This document shows positions 16,748 through 25,471 of a DNA stretch of 64,000 nucleotides, piece by piece (position 1 is the first letter of the stretch; each line of letters opens with the position of its first letter). Source of the stretch: Oscillatoria nigro-viridis PCC 7112 (GTDB lineage: Bacteria > Cyanobacteriota > Cyanobacteriia > Cyanobacteriales > Microcoleaceae); assembly GCF_000317475.1 (NCBI RefSeq), contig NC_019729.1, forward strand, positions 6,214,501 through 6,278,500, written 5' to 3'. The notes beneath the pieces were generated by a model. That model had not been told where the DNA came from, made no database searches, and worked only from the letters and a program-made list of their open reading frames with translations. A program made the translations under genes and the position numbers.

Positions 16748-18034
16748 ATGCAAAAATTTATTCAACTATGGGTGGGACAAACTGCTTCGATGATTGGCAG
16801 CGCTATGTCCGCGTTTGCGCTGACTATTTGGATTTGGGAGTCCACCAGTCAAGCGACGGCTTTGGCTTTGTTGATGCTTTTTATTCAATTGCCGCGCATC
16901 TTGCTCGCTCCGGTTGCTGGCATTCTCGTCGATCGCTGGAATCGAAAATTTTTGATGGCGATCGGCGATGCGGTTTCAGCTCTGTTAACGCTCGCTATCC
17001 TATTACTTTATATCAGCCAAAACCTGCAAATATGGCATATATATGTAGCGGGTGCGGTTAACGGAATTTTTGACCAAATTCAGCAGTTAGCTTACTCAGC
17101 AGCGATCGCCACAATGATGCCAGAAAAGCATTACAGCCGCGCTAGCAGTTTAAGTTTTCTGGCAAGTTACGGTGCGAGTATTATTGCTCCGACGCTGGCG
17201 GGGATTCTCTATTCTGCGATCGGGTTGAGGGGGATTTTTACGATCGACCTGGCAACTTTTACAATCGCGATCGCCACCCTAGTATCTGTCAAAATACCCC
17301 AGCCCGCGATCGCGCCAGCGTTGCGGAGCAATATCGCCTCCAATCCCCAGCCGACTCGCCCCCACCTGTTGCAAGAACTCAGCTTTGGATTCCGCTACAT
17401 CGTCGATCGTCCCAGCCTGCTTGCCTTGCTGGTGTCGGTTTCGCTATTCTGGTTTGCTCACGACATCGGCGCGGCCCTCTACTCACCAATGATACTGGCA
17501 CGCACCGGCAACAATGCCAGAATCCTAGGTACTATCCTTTCAGCAGCCGGCGCCGGCGGCGTTTTAGGAGCATCGACCGTCAGTATTTGGGGCGGCCCCA
17601 AACGCCGAATCCGGGGCTTTGTGCTCGGCATGGCAGGCGCGGGCTTGAGCAAAATAGTCTTTGCTTTCAGTCAGGCGCTTTCCATCTGGATTCCCGCTCA
17701 ATTTTGTTCGTCTTTCAATTTCCCCATCCTCGGCAGTTCCCACGAGGCTATCTGGCTGGCGAAAGTCCCACCAGAGGTACAGGGGCGCGTTTTTGCTACC
17801 AGAGCAGTTATCGTGCAATTGGCCTCAGCGATCGGTTTGTCGATCGCAGGGCCACTTGCCGATCGCGTTTTTGAACCCGCCATGCAACCGGGAGGTTTTT
17901 TAGCAGCTATTTTTGGCCCAATTATCGGGACAGGTGCCGGTGCTGGCATGGCTTTGTTATACGCTATCTCCTCGCTGGGCTTATTGCTCGTTGCAGTCGG
18001 TGGGTATGCTTGCCGGCTGCTGCGCGATGGATAA
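16748..18034 (+). CDS. MFS transporter, EntS/MFS_3-like exporter
   Basis: 428 residues with about 12 membrane helices. The loop between helices 2 and 3 carries the MFS signature as GILVDRWNRKFLMAIGD (form D-R-W-N-R-K). The N-terminus (MQKFIQLWVGQTASMIGSAM) matches the MFS_3 group containing the enterobactin exporter EntS. It starts 90 bp after the PepSY gene in the same direction, so receptor, PepSY and exporter may share expression. In this setting, export of the NRPS product across the inner membrane is the most reasonable role. Family assignment is strong; substrate is inferred from neighbours only. Confidence 0.88.
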   Translation: MQKFIQLWVGQTASMIGSAMSAFALTIWIWESTSQATALALLMLFIQLPRILLAPVAGILVDRWNRKFLMAIGDAVSALLTLAILLLYISQNLQIWHIYVAGAVNGIFDQIQQLAYSAAIATMMPEKHYSRASSLSFLASYGASIIAPTLAGILYSAIGLRGIFTIDLATFTIAIATLVSVKIPQPAIAPALRSNIASNPQPTRPHLLQELSFGFRYIVDRPSLLALLVSVSLFWFAHDIGAALYSPMILARTGNNARILGTILSAAGAGGVLGASTVSIWGGPKRRIRGFVLGMAGAGLSKIVFAFSQALSIWIPAQFCSSFNFPILGSSHEAIWLAKVPPEVQGRVFATRAVIVQLASAIGLSIAGPLADRVFEPAMQPGGFLAAIFGPIIGTGAGAGMALLYAISSLGLLLVAVGGYACRLLRDG

Positions 18035-18061
18035 TATCGTTTCCGGTTGCATCGGAATGAT

Positions 18062-18099
18062 TTAACCGCAGAGGGCGCAGAGAACGCAGAGGGAGAGAA
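18062..18099. repeat. AACCGCAGAGGGCGCAGAG intergenic repeat
   Basis: Direct repeats of CGCAGAG just after the MFS gene. The same motif is found in reverse at about 28000-28028, and in frame inside the NRPS at 6937-6975. Confidence 0.7.
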
Positions 18100-18189
18100 T
18101 ACAGAGAGGAATAATTCGGATGCTACCGGATTTGATATCAAGGGGAAACGGCGCAGAGAAGTCTTTTAAATTCTGCCTTCTGTCTTCTC

Positions 18190-20277
18190 CTAGAGTTTCT
18201 GGCGCGAACTCAGGTGAGCTTCAATTTCCGATCGCGATCGCCATACAGGGCGCAATTCTTTGCGAGCAAAGAGCTGCCACCGATCGCCGGCGTGGGGCGA
18301 ACCGGGTTGAGTGGCGTTGCCGTAACTGTTTAGCGCCATCGCTTTCACCGGATTGGAGAACTCGATCGCGGCGACAAAAGAATCGCCCGCAACCGCTTGA
18401 AAGCGATCGTCTTTCCGTGGAGCGAACCAGACTGAGCGAAATACACCCAAAGCACCGTCAGCCCCATTTGCAGGCAGATTCGCCTCCCCAGGCAATCGGA
18501 AGACTTCGCCCCACGCGACATCTAACGCGCCATAAGTCGCCTCAACTTTGCTTGCTGTCGCTTCCAGCACCCGCACCGCCTCAGCAGGATTTGCCAGCCC
18601 GTCTGGCGTCGTTAGCGGCGCATCTTCGCTCCAAGGTTTAGCGAATAACCGATCGGCATCCATCGCTTGTTTCCAAAAGGCAAACAGCACCGCACCGCGA
18701 CTGTCAGCATCGACTTTCCGATCCCAAGTGGCGAGAACTTCCGCAGCGCGGCGCGCTTGAGCACTGCCTTGCCGTGCGGCGGGAATTAGATCGTCGAGGA
18801 GGCGATCTGCGAGTTCTACCTGAGTGGAATGTTTGTATTGCATCAATTCATCGAAAGAGATTTTTTCATCTTCTAACAGCATTTTTGCCGATCGCTGCGA
18901 TCGCAAATCCATCGGGCCGCGCGGTGCCATGTAGGCGGGATAATTATCCGGTGCGATCGCGCTGGGAAACGTCGTCGTCCAAGGCGGATCGTTGGTATTT
19001 TGCAACCAACCGCTGGGCGGATCGACAACGCGCGGCAAATCCGCATAGGGATGATTTTTGCTCCACAAAGTCTCTGACGTATTGCCTGCGATCGTGCCCG
19101 ACCAGTATTTAAAATCTCCGTTTTTGCGTATGGGGACTTGACCGTTGAACAAGTGCATGATATGCCCCTCGCGATCGGCATACATGACGGTAAACATGGG
19201 AATTTCCAAGCGCTTTAAAGCGGCTTCAAATTCAGAAAAATTCTTGGAGCGTGCCATATCCCACCACTGCTGAAGGGCTGCTGGTTTATCGAGTCCGACA
19301 ACGCGCAGGGCGATCGCTTTGCCCTGTTTTTCTGTGAGAATCGGCCCGTGAACAGAACGCCGCACGACTAGAGATTCCGATCGCAAATTCCCATTCTTTT
19401 CTTTGACTTTTAAAACCTTCTCTTCCCTGTCAAAACTTCGGACTTCGCCATCGAAGCGATAGCCATCGTTAGCGAGGGGCAATTCGTAGGCATCCCAGCC
19501 ATCGTGAGTGTTGACAGTATGAGTCCATCCCAAGTTGTCATTAAAGGCGATCGTTAATACAGGAAATCCGACGAGAGTCGCTCCGTAAGCGTTAATTTCT
19601 GGGGCAATCAGTTGCGCTTCGTACCATAAATATAAATCCGACCAAGGAAGGTGAGGATTTGCCAATAGCATGGCATTGCCGCTTTCAGAACGGGAAGGAG
19701 CGATCGCCCAACCGTTAGAGCCTTTGGGGGTGTCATTTTCAGCGAGATTTTCAACGCGCTCTGGATCGACTACAAAAGTAAAATTGATGACGCGCTGCGC
19801 GTGTGCCAATACATCTACCGGTTTGAGAGGCAATGCTACCTTTAATTCTGCGGTGAGTGCCTCTGGGTGTTCTTTCGCATAGGCATTCATTCCGCCAACA
19901 AAAGCATCGAGATAGTTGCGAAAAATGGGATTTTGTGATTCATACCACGCATTGGCGCGATTAGGAATTCCCATAGTTTGCACCCAGCGATCGGATTCCA
20001 GATAATCTTCGCCCCAAAATTCGGCAGCTTGCCCGCGAGCTTGCCCGTAAAGACGCAAAATCAGATTACCGTGACTTTGCATCTGCGCCCACCCGAAAGC
20101 GTAGAAAAGGCTTTTACTATTTTCTCCGTAAATATGTGGAATTCCATAGGTATCCCAAAGAATTTGAGTGCCAGTTTGAGGCGCGGCTTGAATCGAATTA
20201 TTGAGGAGCAAAACTAAAATAAAACTCATTAATAAGGAGACAATCCGCCTGCCTGTTTTTTTTAGTTGTATAAACAC
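18190..20277 (-). CDS. Penicillin amidase-family periplasmic acylase (PvdQ/AHL-acylase type, Ntn hydrolase)
   Basis: A 695-residue S45-type acylase. Residues 1-31 form a signal peptide (SLLMSFILVLLLNNSIQA), so it acts in the periplasm. The proenzyme has an alpha-chain (about 32-185) and a beta-chain beginning at the Ser of GSNGWAIAPSRSESG, the autoprocessing site and N-terminal nucleophile. Other family marks are NPHLPWSDLYLWYEAQL, NDNLGWTHTVN and DDRFQAVAGDSF near the end. The family cleaves amide-linked acyl chains from homoserine lactones, aculeacin and, for PvdQ, the acylated pyoverdine precursor. It is convergent with the MFS exporter and lies in a cluster whose NRPS begins with a FAAL, so a PvdQ-like step removing the fatty acid is attractive, but AHL acylase activity (known in cyanobacteria) is the main alternative. 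The start is GTG at 20277 without a clear Shine-Dalgarno; a later ATG (residue 17) would shorten the signal peptide. Confidence 0.9.
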   Translation of the reverse strand: MFIQLKKTGRRIVSLLMSFILVLLLNNSIQAAPQTGTQILWDTYGIPHIYGENSKSLFYAFGWAQMQSHGNLILRLYGQARGQAAEFWGEDYLESDRWVQTMGIPNRANAWYESQNPIFRNYLDAFVGGMNAYAKEHPEALTAELKVALPLKPVDVLAHAQRVINFTFVVDPERVENLAENDTPKGSNGWAIAPSRSESGNAMLLANPHLPWSDLYLWYEAQLIAPEINAYGATLVGFPVLTIAFNDNLGWTHTVNTHDGWDAYELPLANDGYRFDGEVRSFDREEKVLKVKEKNGNLRSESLVVRRSVHGPILTEKQGKAIALRVVGLDKPAALQQWWDMARSKNFSEFEAALKRLEIPMFTVMYADREGHIMHLFNGQVPIRKNGDFKYWSGTIAGNTSETLWSKNHPYADLPRVVDPPSGWLQNTNDPPWTTTFPSAIAPDNYPAYMAPRGPMDLRSQRSAKMLLEDEKISFDELMQYKHSTQVELADRLLDDLIPAARQGSAQARRAAEVLATWDRKVDADSRGAVLFAFWKQAMDADRLFAKPWSEDAPLTTPDGLANPAEAVRVLEATASKVEATYGALDVAWGEVFRLPGEANLPANGADGALGVFRSVWFAPRKDDRFQAVAGDSFVAAIEFSNPVKAMALNSYGNATQPGSPHAGDRWQLFARKELRPVWRSRSEIEAHLSSRQKL

Positions 20278-20644
20278 TGAAAATTAATTTGCTAGGGTTA
20301 AACTGAGACATTGCCACCTTTTCAACAAGCTGCACGAACAAAACGTCAAGGATTTAAAGCCATTTTAGGAAGAACAAGAGAGAAAATTCTACCAAATCCG
20401 ATGCCCAAAAAGCTAACCTATCTGCGTCCATCTGCGTCCATCTGCGGTTAAAAAAATAATACCTCTTCAAGAACTCCCGAAAATCCGAAAAAACACTCTA
20501 TATAAATCGGATGTGAAATTAAAAGCCCTCCGCTACGCTCACCAAATTTAAAAGGCTATAAAACGCCGCTGTGTCGCCTGTAAAGCACATTATGTCATTG
20601 GTGAGGAGGGGGGGTAAACAAGTAGGGGGAGATAGGTTATAAGG
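20278..20644. other. Intergenic region with short direct repeats
   Basis: Upstream of the acylase and downstream of the MORN gene. It contains tandem CCATCTGCGT units and TCTGCGGTTAAAAAAA at about 20418-20457, related to the CGCAGA repeats elsewhere, and fragments resembling MITE ends (CCAAATCCGATG near 20393). No gene is seen. Confidence 0.5.
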
Positions 20645-21730
20645 TTATTTTTGGAGCTGCCCCTGTTGCCAATTTCCCTCTACCTTGGTTCCATCTGCAT
20701 ATAGATAAGAACCTTGCCCGTGTTTTTGCCCGTTGAGGAATTCACCTTGATAGCGATCGCCATTGGCGTAAATGCAAGTACCTTTGCCGTTGAACTGACC
20801 CTCGCTAAATTCGCCTTCGCAGCGATCGCCATTCTTAAAAATGTAAACTCCTTTCCCGCTCATTTTACCCTTGACAAAAGTGCCTTTATAGCTATTTCCA
20901 TTGGCGAACTCACGGACACCTTCACCACTAAATTCTCCATTGTCAAACGACCCTTGATAACGTCCCCCTTCTTTAAACGTAAACAACCCCTGACCTTGAG
21001 TGTTGCCCTTGACAAACTCTCCTTCATAGCGGTTGCCGTTCGGATATTCGCGAACCCCTTTACCGTGAAATTGCCCTTCACTAAATTGCCCCTCATAACG
21101 GCCTCCTTCAGCAAAGGTATAAATTCCCTGCCCGTGAGGCACATTATTCAGCAACTCTCCTTCGTAGCGGTTCTTATTAGCATATTGACAGACGCCTTTG
21201 CCGTTAACTTTTCCTTCTTTAATATCTCCTTCGCAACGAGTGCCGTTACTGAAGGTAAAAGCCCCGCGACCGCTGGGAGAACCATTGGTAAAAGAGCCTT
21301 CGTAACGAATGCCGTTAGTTGAGGTAAAAGTTCCTGTACCGTCGAACTCACCGTTTTTAAAACTTCCTTCGTAGCGGTTGCCGTTGGCAAATTCGCGGAC
21401 ACCTTGACCGTTGAATTCACCCGATGCAAATTCTCCTTGGTATCGACCTTCTTCTTTAAAGGTATAGATGCCTTGACCGTGAGGTTGGCCGTTGAGAAAT
21501 TGGCCTTCGTAGCGATCGCCGTTGGCATATTGACAGCTACCGGGGCCGCTGAGTTTTCCCTCACTCAATTCTCCCTCGCAACGTCCGCCATCGGGTAAAG
21601 TAATTACTCCTGCCATTGCGCTGTGAGGGTTGGCAAACAACAAAGCAATTCCCAAGTTGGAACCAAGTAATAGAACGAGTCCAACTCGCTGAAGTTTACT
21701 TAATATTGCTGACGACATTCCCAAATTCAT
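20645..21730 (-). CDS. MORN-repeat protein, exported
   Basis: 361 residues. A hydrophobic N-terminal segment (VGLVLLLGSNLGIALLFA, about 15-35) ending near AMA is a signal peptide or anchor. The rest is about 13.5 MORN repeats of 23 residues with the pattern RYEGxFxNGxxxGxGxxxFxNG. Repeats 1, 6 and 12 carry Cys (RCEG...C.YAN) and are each followed by a repeat with HGQG, so the array seems built from duplicated blocks. MORN arrays form elongated beta-hairpin surfaces; no enzymatic domain is attached. It shares direction with tonB upstream (90-bp gap), so co-transcription is possible, but a role in iron uptake is not shown. Confidence 0.85.
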   Translation of the reverse strand: MNLGMSSAILSKLQRVGLVLLLGSNLGIALLFANPHSAMAGVITLPDGGRCEGELSEGKLSGPGSCQYANGDRYEGQFLNGQPHGQGIYTFKEEGRYQGEFASGEFNGQGVREFANGNRYEGSFKNGEFDGTGTFTSTNGIRYEGSFTNGSPSGRGAFTFSNGTRCEGDIKEGKVNGKGVCQYANKNRYEGELLNNVPHGQGIYTFAEGGRYEGQFSEGQFHGKGVREYPNGNRYEGEFVKGNTQGQGLFTFKEGGRYQGSFDNGEFSGEGVREFANGNSYKGTFVKGKMSGKGVYIFKNGDRCEGEFSEGQFNGKGTCIYANGDRYQGEFLNGQKHGQGSYLYADGTKVEGNWQQGQLQK

Positions 21731-21820
21731 AATTCACAAAAAATTCAACTTTTAACTTTGCTATTCCTTGGACGGTGCTATAGAATTCCCAGCCAAATTG
21801 CTAGAGTTTCAAAAAAATCC

Positions 21821-23344
21821 CTAGTCAGTGAGCCGGAAGATAATGACTATTCTTTCTCCTGGAATGCCACTCTCTGATGGGGCATATTTCCTTTCTTGTA
21901 CTTGTTTCATCGCTGCGCGATTCAAGTCGTTGTATTTGCTAGGAGTCAATATCTTGATGTTGGATGTCTTACCGTTGGGGTCAATGTCACAAATGAGTTC
22001 CACTTGGCCTTGGCGCCCTTCTTCTCTGGCTGCGCTCGGATATTCAGGTTTACCGCAGCCACTAATGCAAGTGGCCAAAGGCGCGCCCGGAGGGCGCGAA
22101 GGACTCCCCCCTCTTCCTGGATTTGTCGGTTTTGGCACTGGCCCGGAACCGCTGCCAAATGGCTGTGACGAACCTCCGCCACCATTTCCACCCCCACCGG
22201 GTGATGAGTTCGACGCACTTCCAACCGGGCTACCAGAGGAGGCGAGGTTTCCTGCATCTGCGATCGCATTTCCAGAATTTCCGCCACCTCCTGGCCTGGT
22301 GGCGGTGACTGGTGAGCCAGCCGCAGGCCTTCGGGGCGATCGCCCCGAACCAGCCGCAAATGGCTCATCAGAAGGTATGTCGCCATTTTTGCTGGCACCG
22401 GATGGTGAGTTCGACGCGCTTCCTCCGGGGCTATCAGAGGAGGAGGGGTTTGTGAGATCCCCGATCGCATTTCCAGAATTGCCGCCGCCTCCTGGCCTAG
22501 TAGCTGTGACTGGCGAGCCAGCCCCGGGCGATCGCTGCAGGGGCCCGGAAGAAGGATTTAATGGCTCTGAGGAAGGCTCCCCGCTACCCGCCGAAGCAGA
22601 TGACGAGAGCGGGTTATTTTTTTCAGGGCTGTCGGAGGAGTTGGGATTTCCAGCATCTTTTGTAAAGTCTGCGGAACTTCCAGCACCCTTGGGGCGAGAG
22701 GGGATAACGGGTGGTTCGCTTTTTGGAGGATCGGGCGAGGGGGTTTCGGGTTCCTTGGCGATCGGGGTTTTAGGAGTTTCTGGGGAATTGAAATCCTGTT
22801 TGGGTGCGGGGGAAGGCTCCACAGGAGTTGGTGGCGAAGTTTCCGTTAAGGGCGACTCTTTCTTAATCTCTGGTAGTGGCGTTGCCGCTATCGGTGGCTC
22901 CTCTGGAATCGGCGGTGGCGTTGCCGCTATCGGTGGCTCCTCTGGAATCGGCGGTGGCGTTACCGCTACCGGTGGCTCCTCTGGAATCGGCGGGGGCGTT
23001 GCCGCTATCGGTGGCTCCTCTGGAATCGGCGGGGGCGTTGCCGCTACCGGTGGCTCCTCTGGGGGGGTTGGCTCTGGTGGCGGTTCTGGTTTGAACGTCT
23101 CAGGCGGGGGAGATACCTGTTCTGGAATCGCCGGCTCTGGCTGGATTTCCTCTACTTTGGGCTCATCAAGCACAACAATTTCAATTGCATCCTCTGCAAA
23201 TTCAGCAGGTTTGACGAACTTGAGGCTCAACGGCAGCGCGACACCGTGCAGTAAGGTTGAGGCTAACAGACTGATCGCCAGAACTTTTTTGAGAGCTTCT
23301 TCTTGTTGTTGTCTTTGCGTCGCCGAAATATTTGAAAAACTCAT
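21821..23344 (-). CDS. tonB: Energy transducer TonB with expanded proline-rich domain
   Basis: 507 residues. One N-terminal membrane helix (VLAISLLASTLLHGVALPLS, about 21-41) anchors it in the inner membrane. A very long periplasmic linker follows: acidic Pro-rich 13-residue repeats with core EEPPIAATPPPIP (about five copies, residues 85-160), then Gly/Ser/Asn-rich low-complexity sequence with two duplicated blocks (SPVTATRPGGGGNSGNAI). The C-terminal TonB domain (about 415-507) has CGKPEYPSAAREEGRQGQVE, AAMKQVQERKYAP and a final beta strand. It transmits proton-motive force from ExbB-ExbD to receptors such as the one at 12361. ATG at 23344 is preceded by AAGGAG, about 11 bases upstream. It is divergent from exbB. 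Confidence 0.92.
   Translation of the reverse strand: MSFSNISATQRQQQEEALKKVLAISLLASTLLHGVALPLSLKFVKPAEFAEDAIEIVVLDEPKVEEIQPEPAIPEQVSPPPETFKPEPPPEPTPPEEPPVAATPPPIPEEPPIAATPPPIPEEPPVAVTPPPIPEEPPIAATPPPIPEEPPIAATPLPEIKKESPLTETSPPTPVEPSPAPKQDFNSPETPKTPIAKEPETPSPDPPKSEPPVIPSRPKGAGSSADFTKDAGNPNSSDSPEKNNPLSSSASAGSGEPSSEPLNPSSGPLQRSPGAGSPVTATRPGGGGNSGNAIGDLTNPSSSDSPGGSASNSPSGASKNGDIPSDEPFAAGSGRSPRRPAAGSPVTATRPGGGGNSGNAIADAGNLASSGSPVGSASNSSPGGGGNGGGGSSQPFGSGSGPVPKPTNPGRGGSPSRPPGAPLATCISGCGKPEYPSAAREEGRQGQVELICDIDPNGKTSNIKILTPSKYNDLNRAAMKQVQERKYAPSESGIPGERIVIIFRLTD
22870..23095 (-). repeat. 39-bp tandem coding repeat in tonB
   Basis: About five near-identical units encoding EEPPIAATPPPIP or variants (one V-A-V-T). 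High DNA identity suggests recent slippage or unequal exchange. The repeat lengthens the periplasm-spanning linker. Confidence 0.85.
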
Positions 23345-24104
23345 GCCTTATGAATCTCCTTTATGGATGGGTTGGCAACGTCCTCGCTGGCTCCCCCACA
23401 TAACCCGAAACAAGCGACCAACTGCCGGTTGAGCTTGCTATCAATGATGAACCTACCCATCCTATAAGAAGACTGTCACCCTGTTCAAGACTCTTGCAAT
23501 TAATTTTCATTATTTAATTTTGATATAGCGAGTAGACTCTACCAATCAGCCTTTCCTTTGGGGGCGTCTACCTTGCTCTTATGGGCGCTGTCAATGTTCT
23601 GATTCTGGCAGGGCAAGGTTCCAAAATGACTTAACTGCAATACTCTAGCCCTTAATTTACCAACAAATTTCCAGATTCTCAAGCTTTTCATAAAAATCTA
23701 TTAATAATTAAAACTAAAGTATTTGTTTTAAATACATAGGTTATTTTTATCTAAAAGTGTGGCTCATGACTTGACAAACCCTGAAGTTTGTGAAAATCTA
23801 GTTGAGAATCTTTTAAATTATTGAAGATTATTGTCAAGTCCTAACGCAAATATTTAGCAAAGAAGCACTGGCAGAACAATCTGTCGCGATCTCGATCGGG
23901 ATCGCACTAGGAGCATTTTGGGTACAGACGAAGATAGTCACATACAGGTAGTGCGTTTGTGCGATCGCGATCGCGCTTGATTGAAACAATTCGCAGCCTG
24001 AATCACTTGTGCCGACTTGACGCAGAAACTCTACCAACCTTCGGGCTAATTGCACCATTAGGCAGCTTGCGATCGTTCAACAGAGCTAGCGAGAGTACAA
24101 ATCA
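23345..24104. other. Divergent tonB / exbB intergenic region
   Basis: 760 bp without a supported gene. It is AT-rich at 23495-23530 (AATTAATTTTCATTATTTAA) and 23800-23835 (GAGAATCTTTTAAATTATTG), places where Fur boxes might lie given the flanking iron genes, but neither is a clear 19-bp match. Several GCGATCGC-type words occur at about 23886-23976. A short frame at 23834-24058 (minus) looks like chance. Confidence 0.4.
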
Positions 24105-24764
24105 ATGGATGCTTTCATTTACATTTTTCGCGCCGCAGGCATTGTTGCTTGGCCGCTATTTGCCTCGTCAATCGCAGCAGTCGCGCTGATCATAGAGCGT
24201 CTTGCCTTTTGGTTTAGAGTAAATCGGCGGCAGCGGCGAGTCGTGCGGGAAGTGCTACAGCTATACAGTCAAAACCCCGATTCCGCCATCAAAAAGTTAC
24301 AAGTAAACGGCGATTTGCCCCTAGCCCGGATTTTTTTAGAAGCTTTAGAATTAGACTCGCCCAACATCGAAGAATTTCGTTTGGCCCTAGAGAGTGGCGC
24401 TCAGGCAGAAATCCCCATCCTGAAGCGATTCAATACAATACTTGACACCATTATCAGCCTTTCCCCACTATTTGGGTTGCTCGGAACAGTTTTGGGGTTA
24501 ATTACTACCTTTGCTTCCCTCAAACTGGGGGATGCCACAGGCACCAATTCCGCAGGCGTTACTTCTGGGATTAGCGAAGCCCTCGTTTCTACGGCAATAG
24601 GGTTAGTTGTGGCAATCTTTACGCTCTTATTTGCCAATATGTTTCGCGGGTTTTATTTACAGCAGATAGCTTTTATTCAGGAAGCCTCCGGCCAGCTAGA
24701 GTTATTGTACCGTCACCGCTACGAAAAACTACCAAGAGAATCTAACTATGCGCCTACCCGATGA
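24105..24764 (+). CDS. exbB: ExbB/TolQ-family proton channel protein
   Basis: 219 residues, three membrane helices: about 8-30 (GIVAWPLFASSIAAVALIIE), about 118-140 and about 160-185. The conserved MotA/TolQ/ExbB core reads LDTIISLSPLFGLLGTVLGL, followed by GISEALVSTAIGLVVAIFTL. With ExbD it forms the inner-membrane proton channel that energises TonB. The stop overlaps the start of exbD by 17 bp, so the two are translationally coupled. Confidence 0.93.
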   Translation: MDAFIYIFRAAGIVAWPLFASSIAAVALIIERLAFWFRVNRRQRRVVREVLQLYSQNPDSAIKKLQVNGDLPLARIFLEALELDSPNIEEFRLALESGAQAEIPILKRFNTILDTIISLSPLFGLLGTVLGLITTFASLKLGDATGTNSAGVTSGISEALVSTAIGLVVAIFTLLFANMFRGFYLQQIAFIQEASGQLELLYRHRYEKLPRESNYAPTR

Positions 24765-25149
24765 ACCTGATAGTATTCCCCAGATTAACATCGTGCCAAT
24801 GATTGATGTGGTCTTTGCCATATTGACGTTTTTAATTGTTTCCTCTCTGTCTTTATCCAAATCCGAGGGTCTACCCGTAAATTTACCGAAAGCATCAACT
24901 TCTCAAGTTCAGGACTCGCCTGCTAAAATTACCGTCACCATTGATGCTCGGGGAAAATTAATGGTTGATAAAAAGTTAGTCAACTTAGAGCAGATTGAGA
25001 GTACAGTGCGACAGGTAATGGGGTCAAATCCGAGCTCATTAATTGTGCTGAATGCGGATAAAAGCGTCAATCACGGAAATGTGGTGGAAGTTATGGATCG
25101 ATTGCGCCGAATTAAGGGAGCTAAGTTAGGGATTGCTACCGCAAAGTAG
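24748..25149 (+). CDS. exbD: ExbD/TolR-family biopolymer transport protein
   Basis: 133 residues. One N-terminal membrane helix, IVPMIDVVFAILTFLIVSSL (about 12-32), carries the essential Asp of the family in M-I-D. The C-terminal periplasmic domain contains KITVTIDARGKLMVDKK and VMDRLRRIKGAKLGIATAK. It is the partner of ExbB, overlapping it by 17 bp. A terminator-like hairpin follows at 25245. Confidence 0.93.
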   Translation: MRLPDEPDSIPQINIVPMIDVVFAILTFLIVSSLSLSKSEGLPVNLPKASTSQVQDSPAKITVTIDARGKLMVDKKLVNLEQIESTVRQVMGSNPSSLIVLNADKSVNHGNVVEVMDRLRRIKGAKLGIATAK

Positions 25150-25244
25150 AGTTATCCTATAATTACTAATTTTAAATTTCCCCACACGATTAAGCTGAAA
25201 TTACCCCGTGCAGATTTACTAAAAAAGCCTGTAAGCCTTATTAA

Positions 25245-25288
25245 AATAAAGTCCCGAACAGTCTGTATTATTCAGGACTTTATTTGAT
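25245..25288 (+). terminator. Terminator-like hairpin after exbBD
   Basis: AATAAAGTCC at 25245-25254 pairs perfectly with GGACTTTATT at 25275-25284 around a 20-base loop, ending in a T-rich run. It is about 95 bp past exbD. Confidence 0.6.
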
Positions 25289-25471
25289 AAATGGGTCTTA
25301 TACTCACACCGGGACATTTCACAAGCTAAAATTTAAGGCAGATTAAATAATTAAATTATAACAAGTTTTATTGACTATGCAGCACTACCTTTTTTTTCGT
25401 TCCTGTTGTCTTTATTGCTTAGTATCAGCTTATACAACAGGCATACAATGTTCGCTGGAAAAAAAGTCGAG

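Noticed and set aside
21828-23432. A 534-codon plus-strand frame opposite tonB
   Set aside because: It is Gly/Ser-rich shadow of the TonB Pro/Gly repeats; the minus strand has a membrane anchor and a complete TonB domain.
23495-23530. AT-rich stretch as a Fur box upstream of tonB
   Set aside because: Only partly palindromic and no better than background AT-rich DNA; a matrix scan would be needed.
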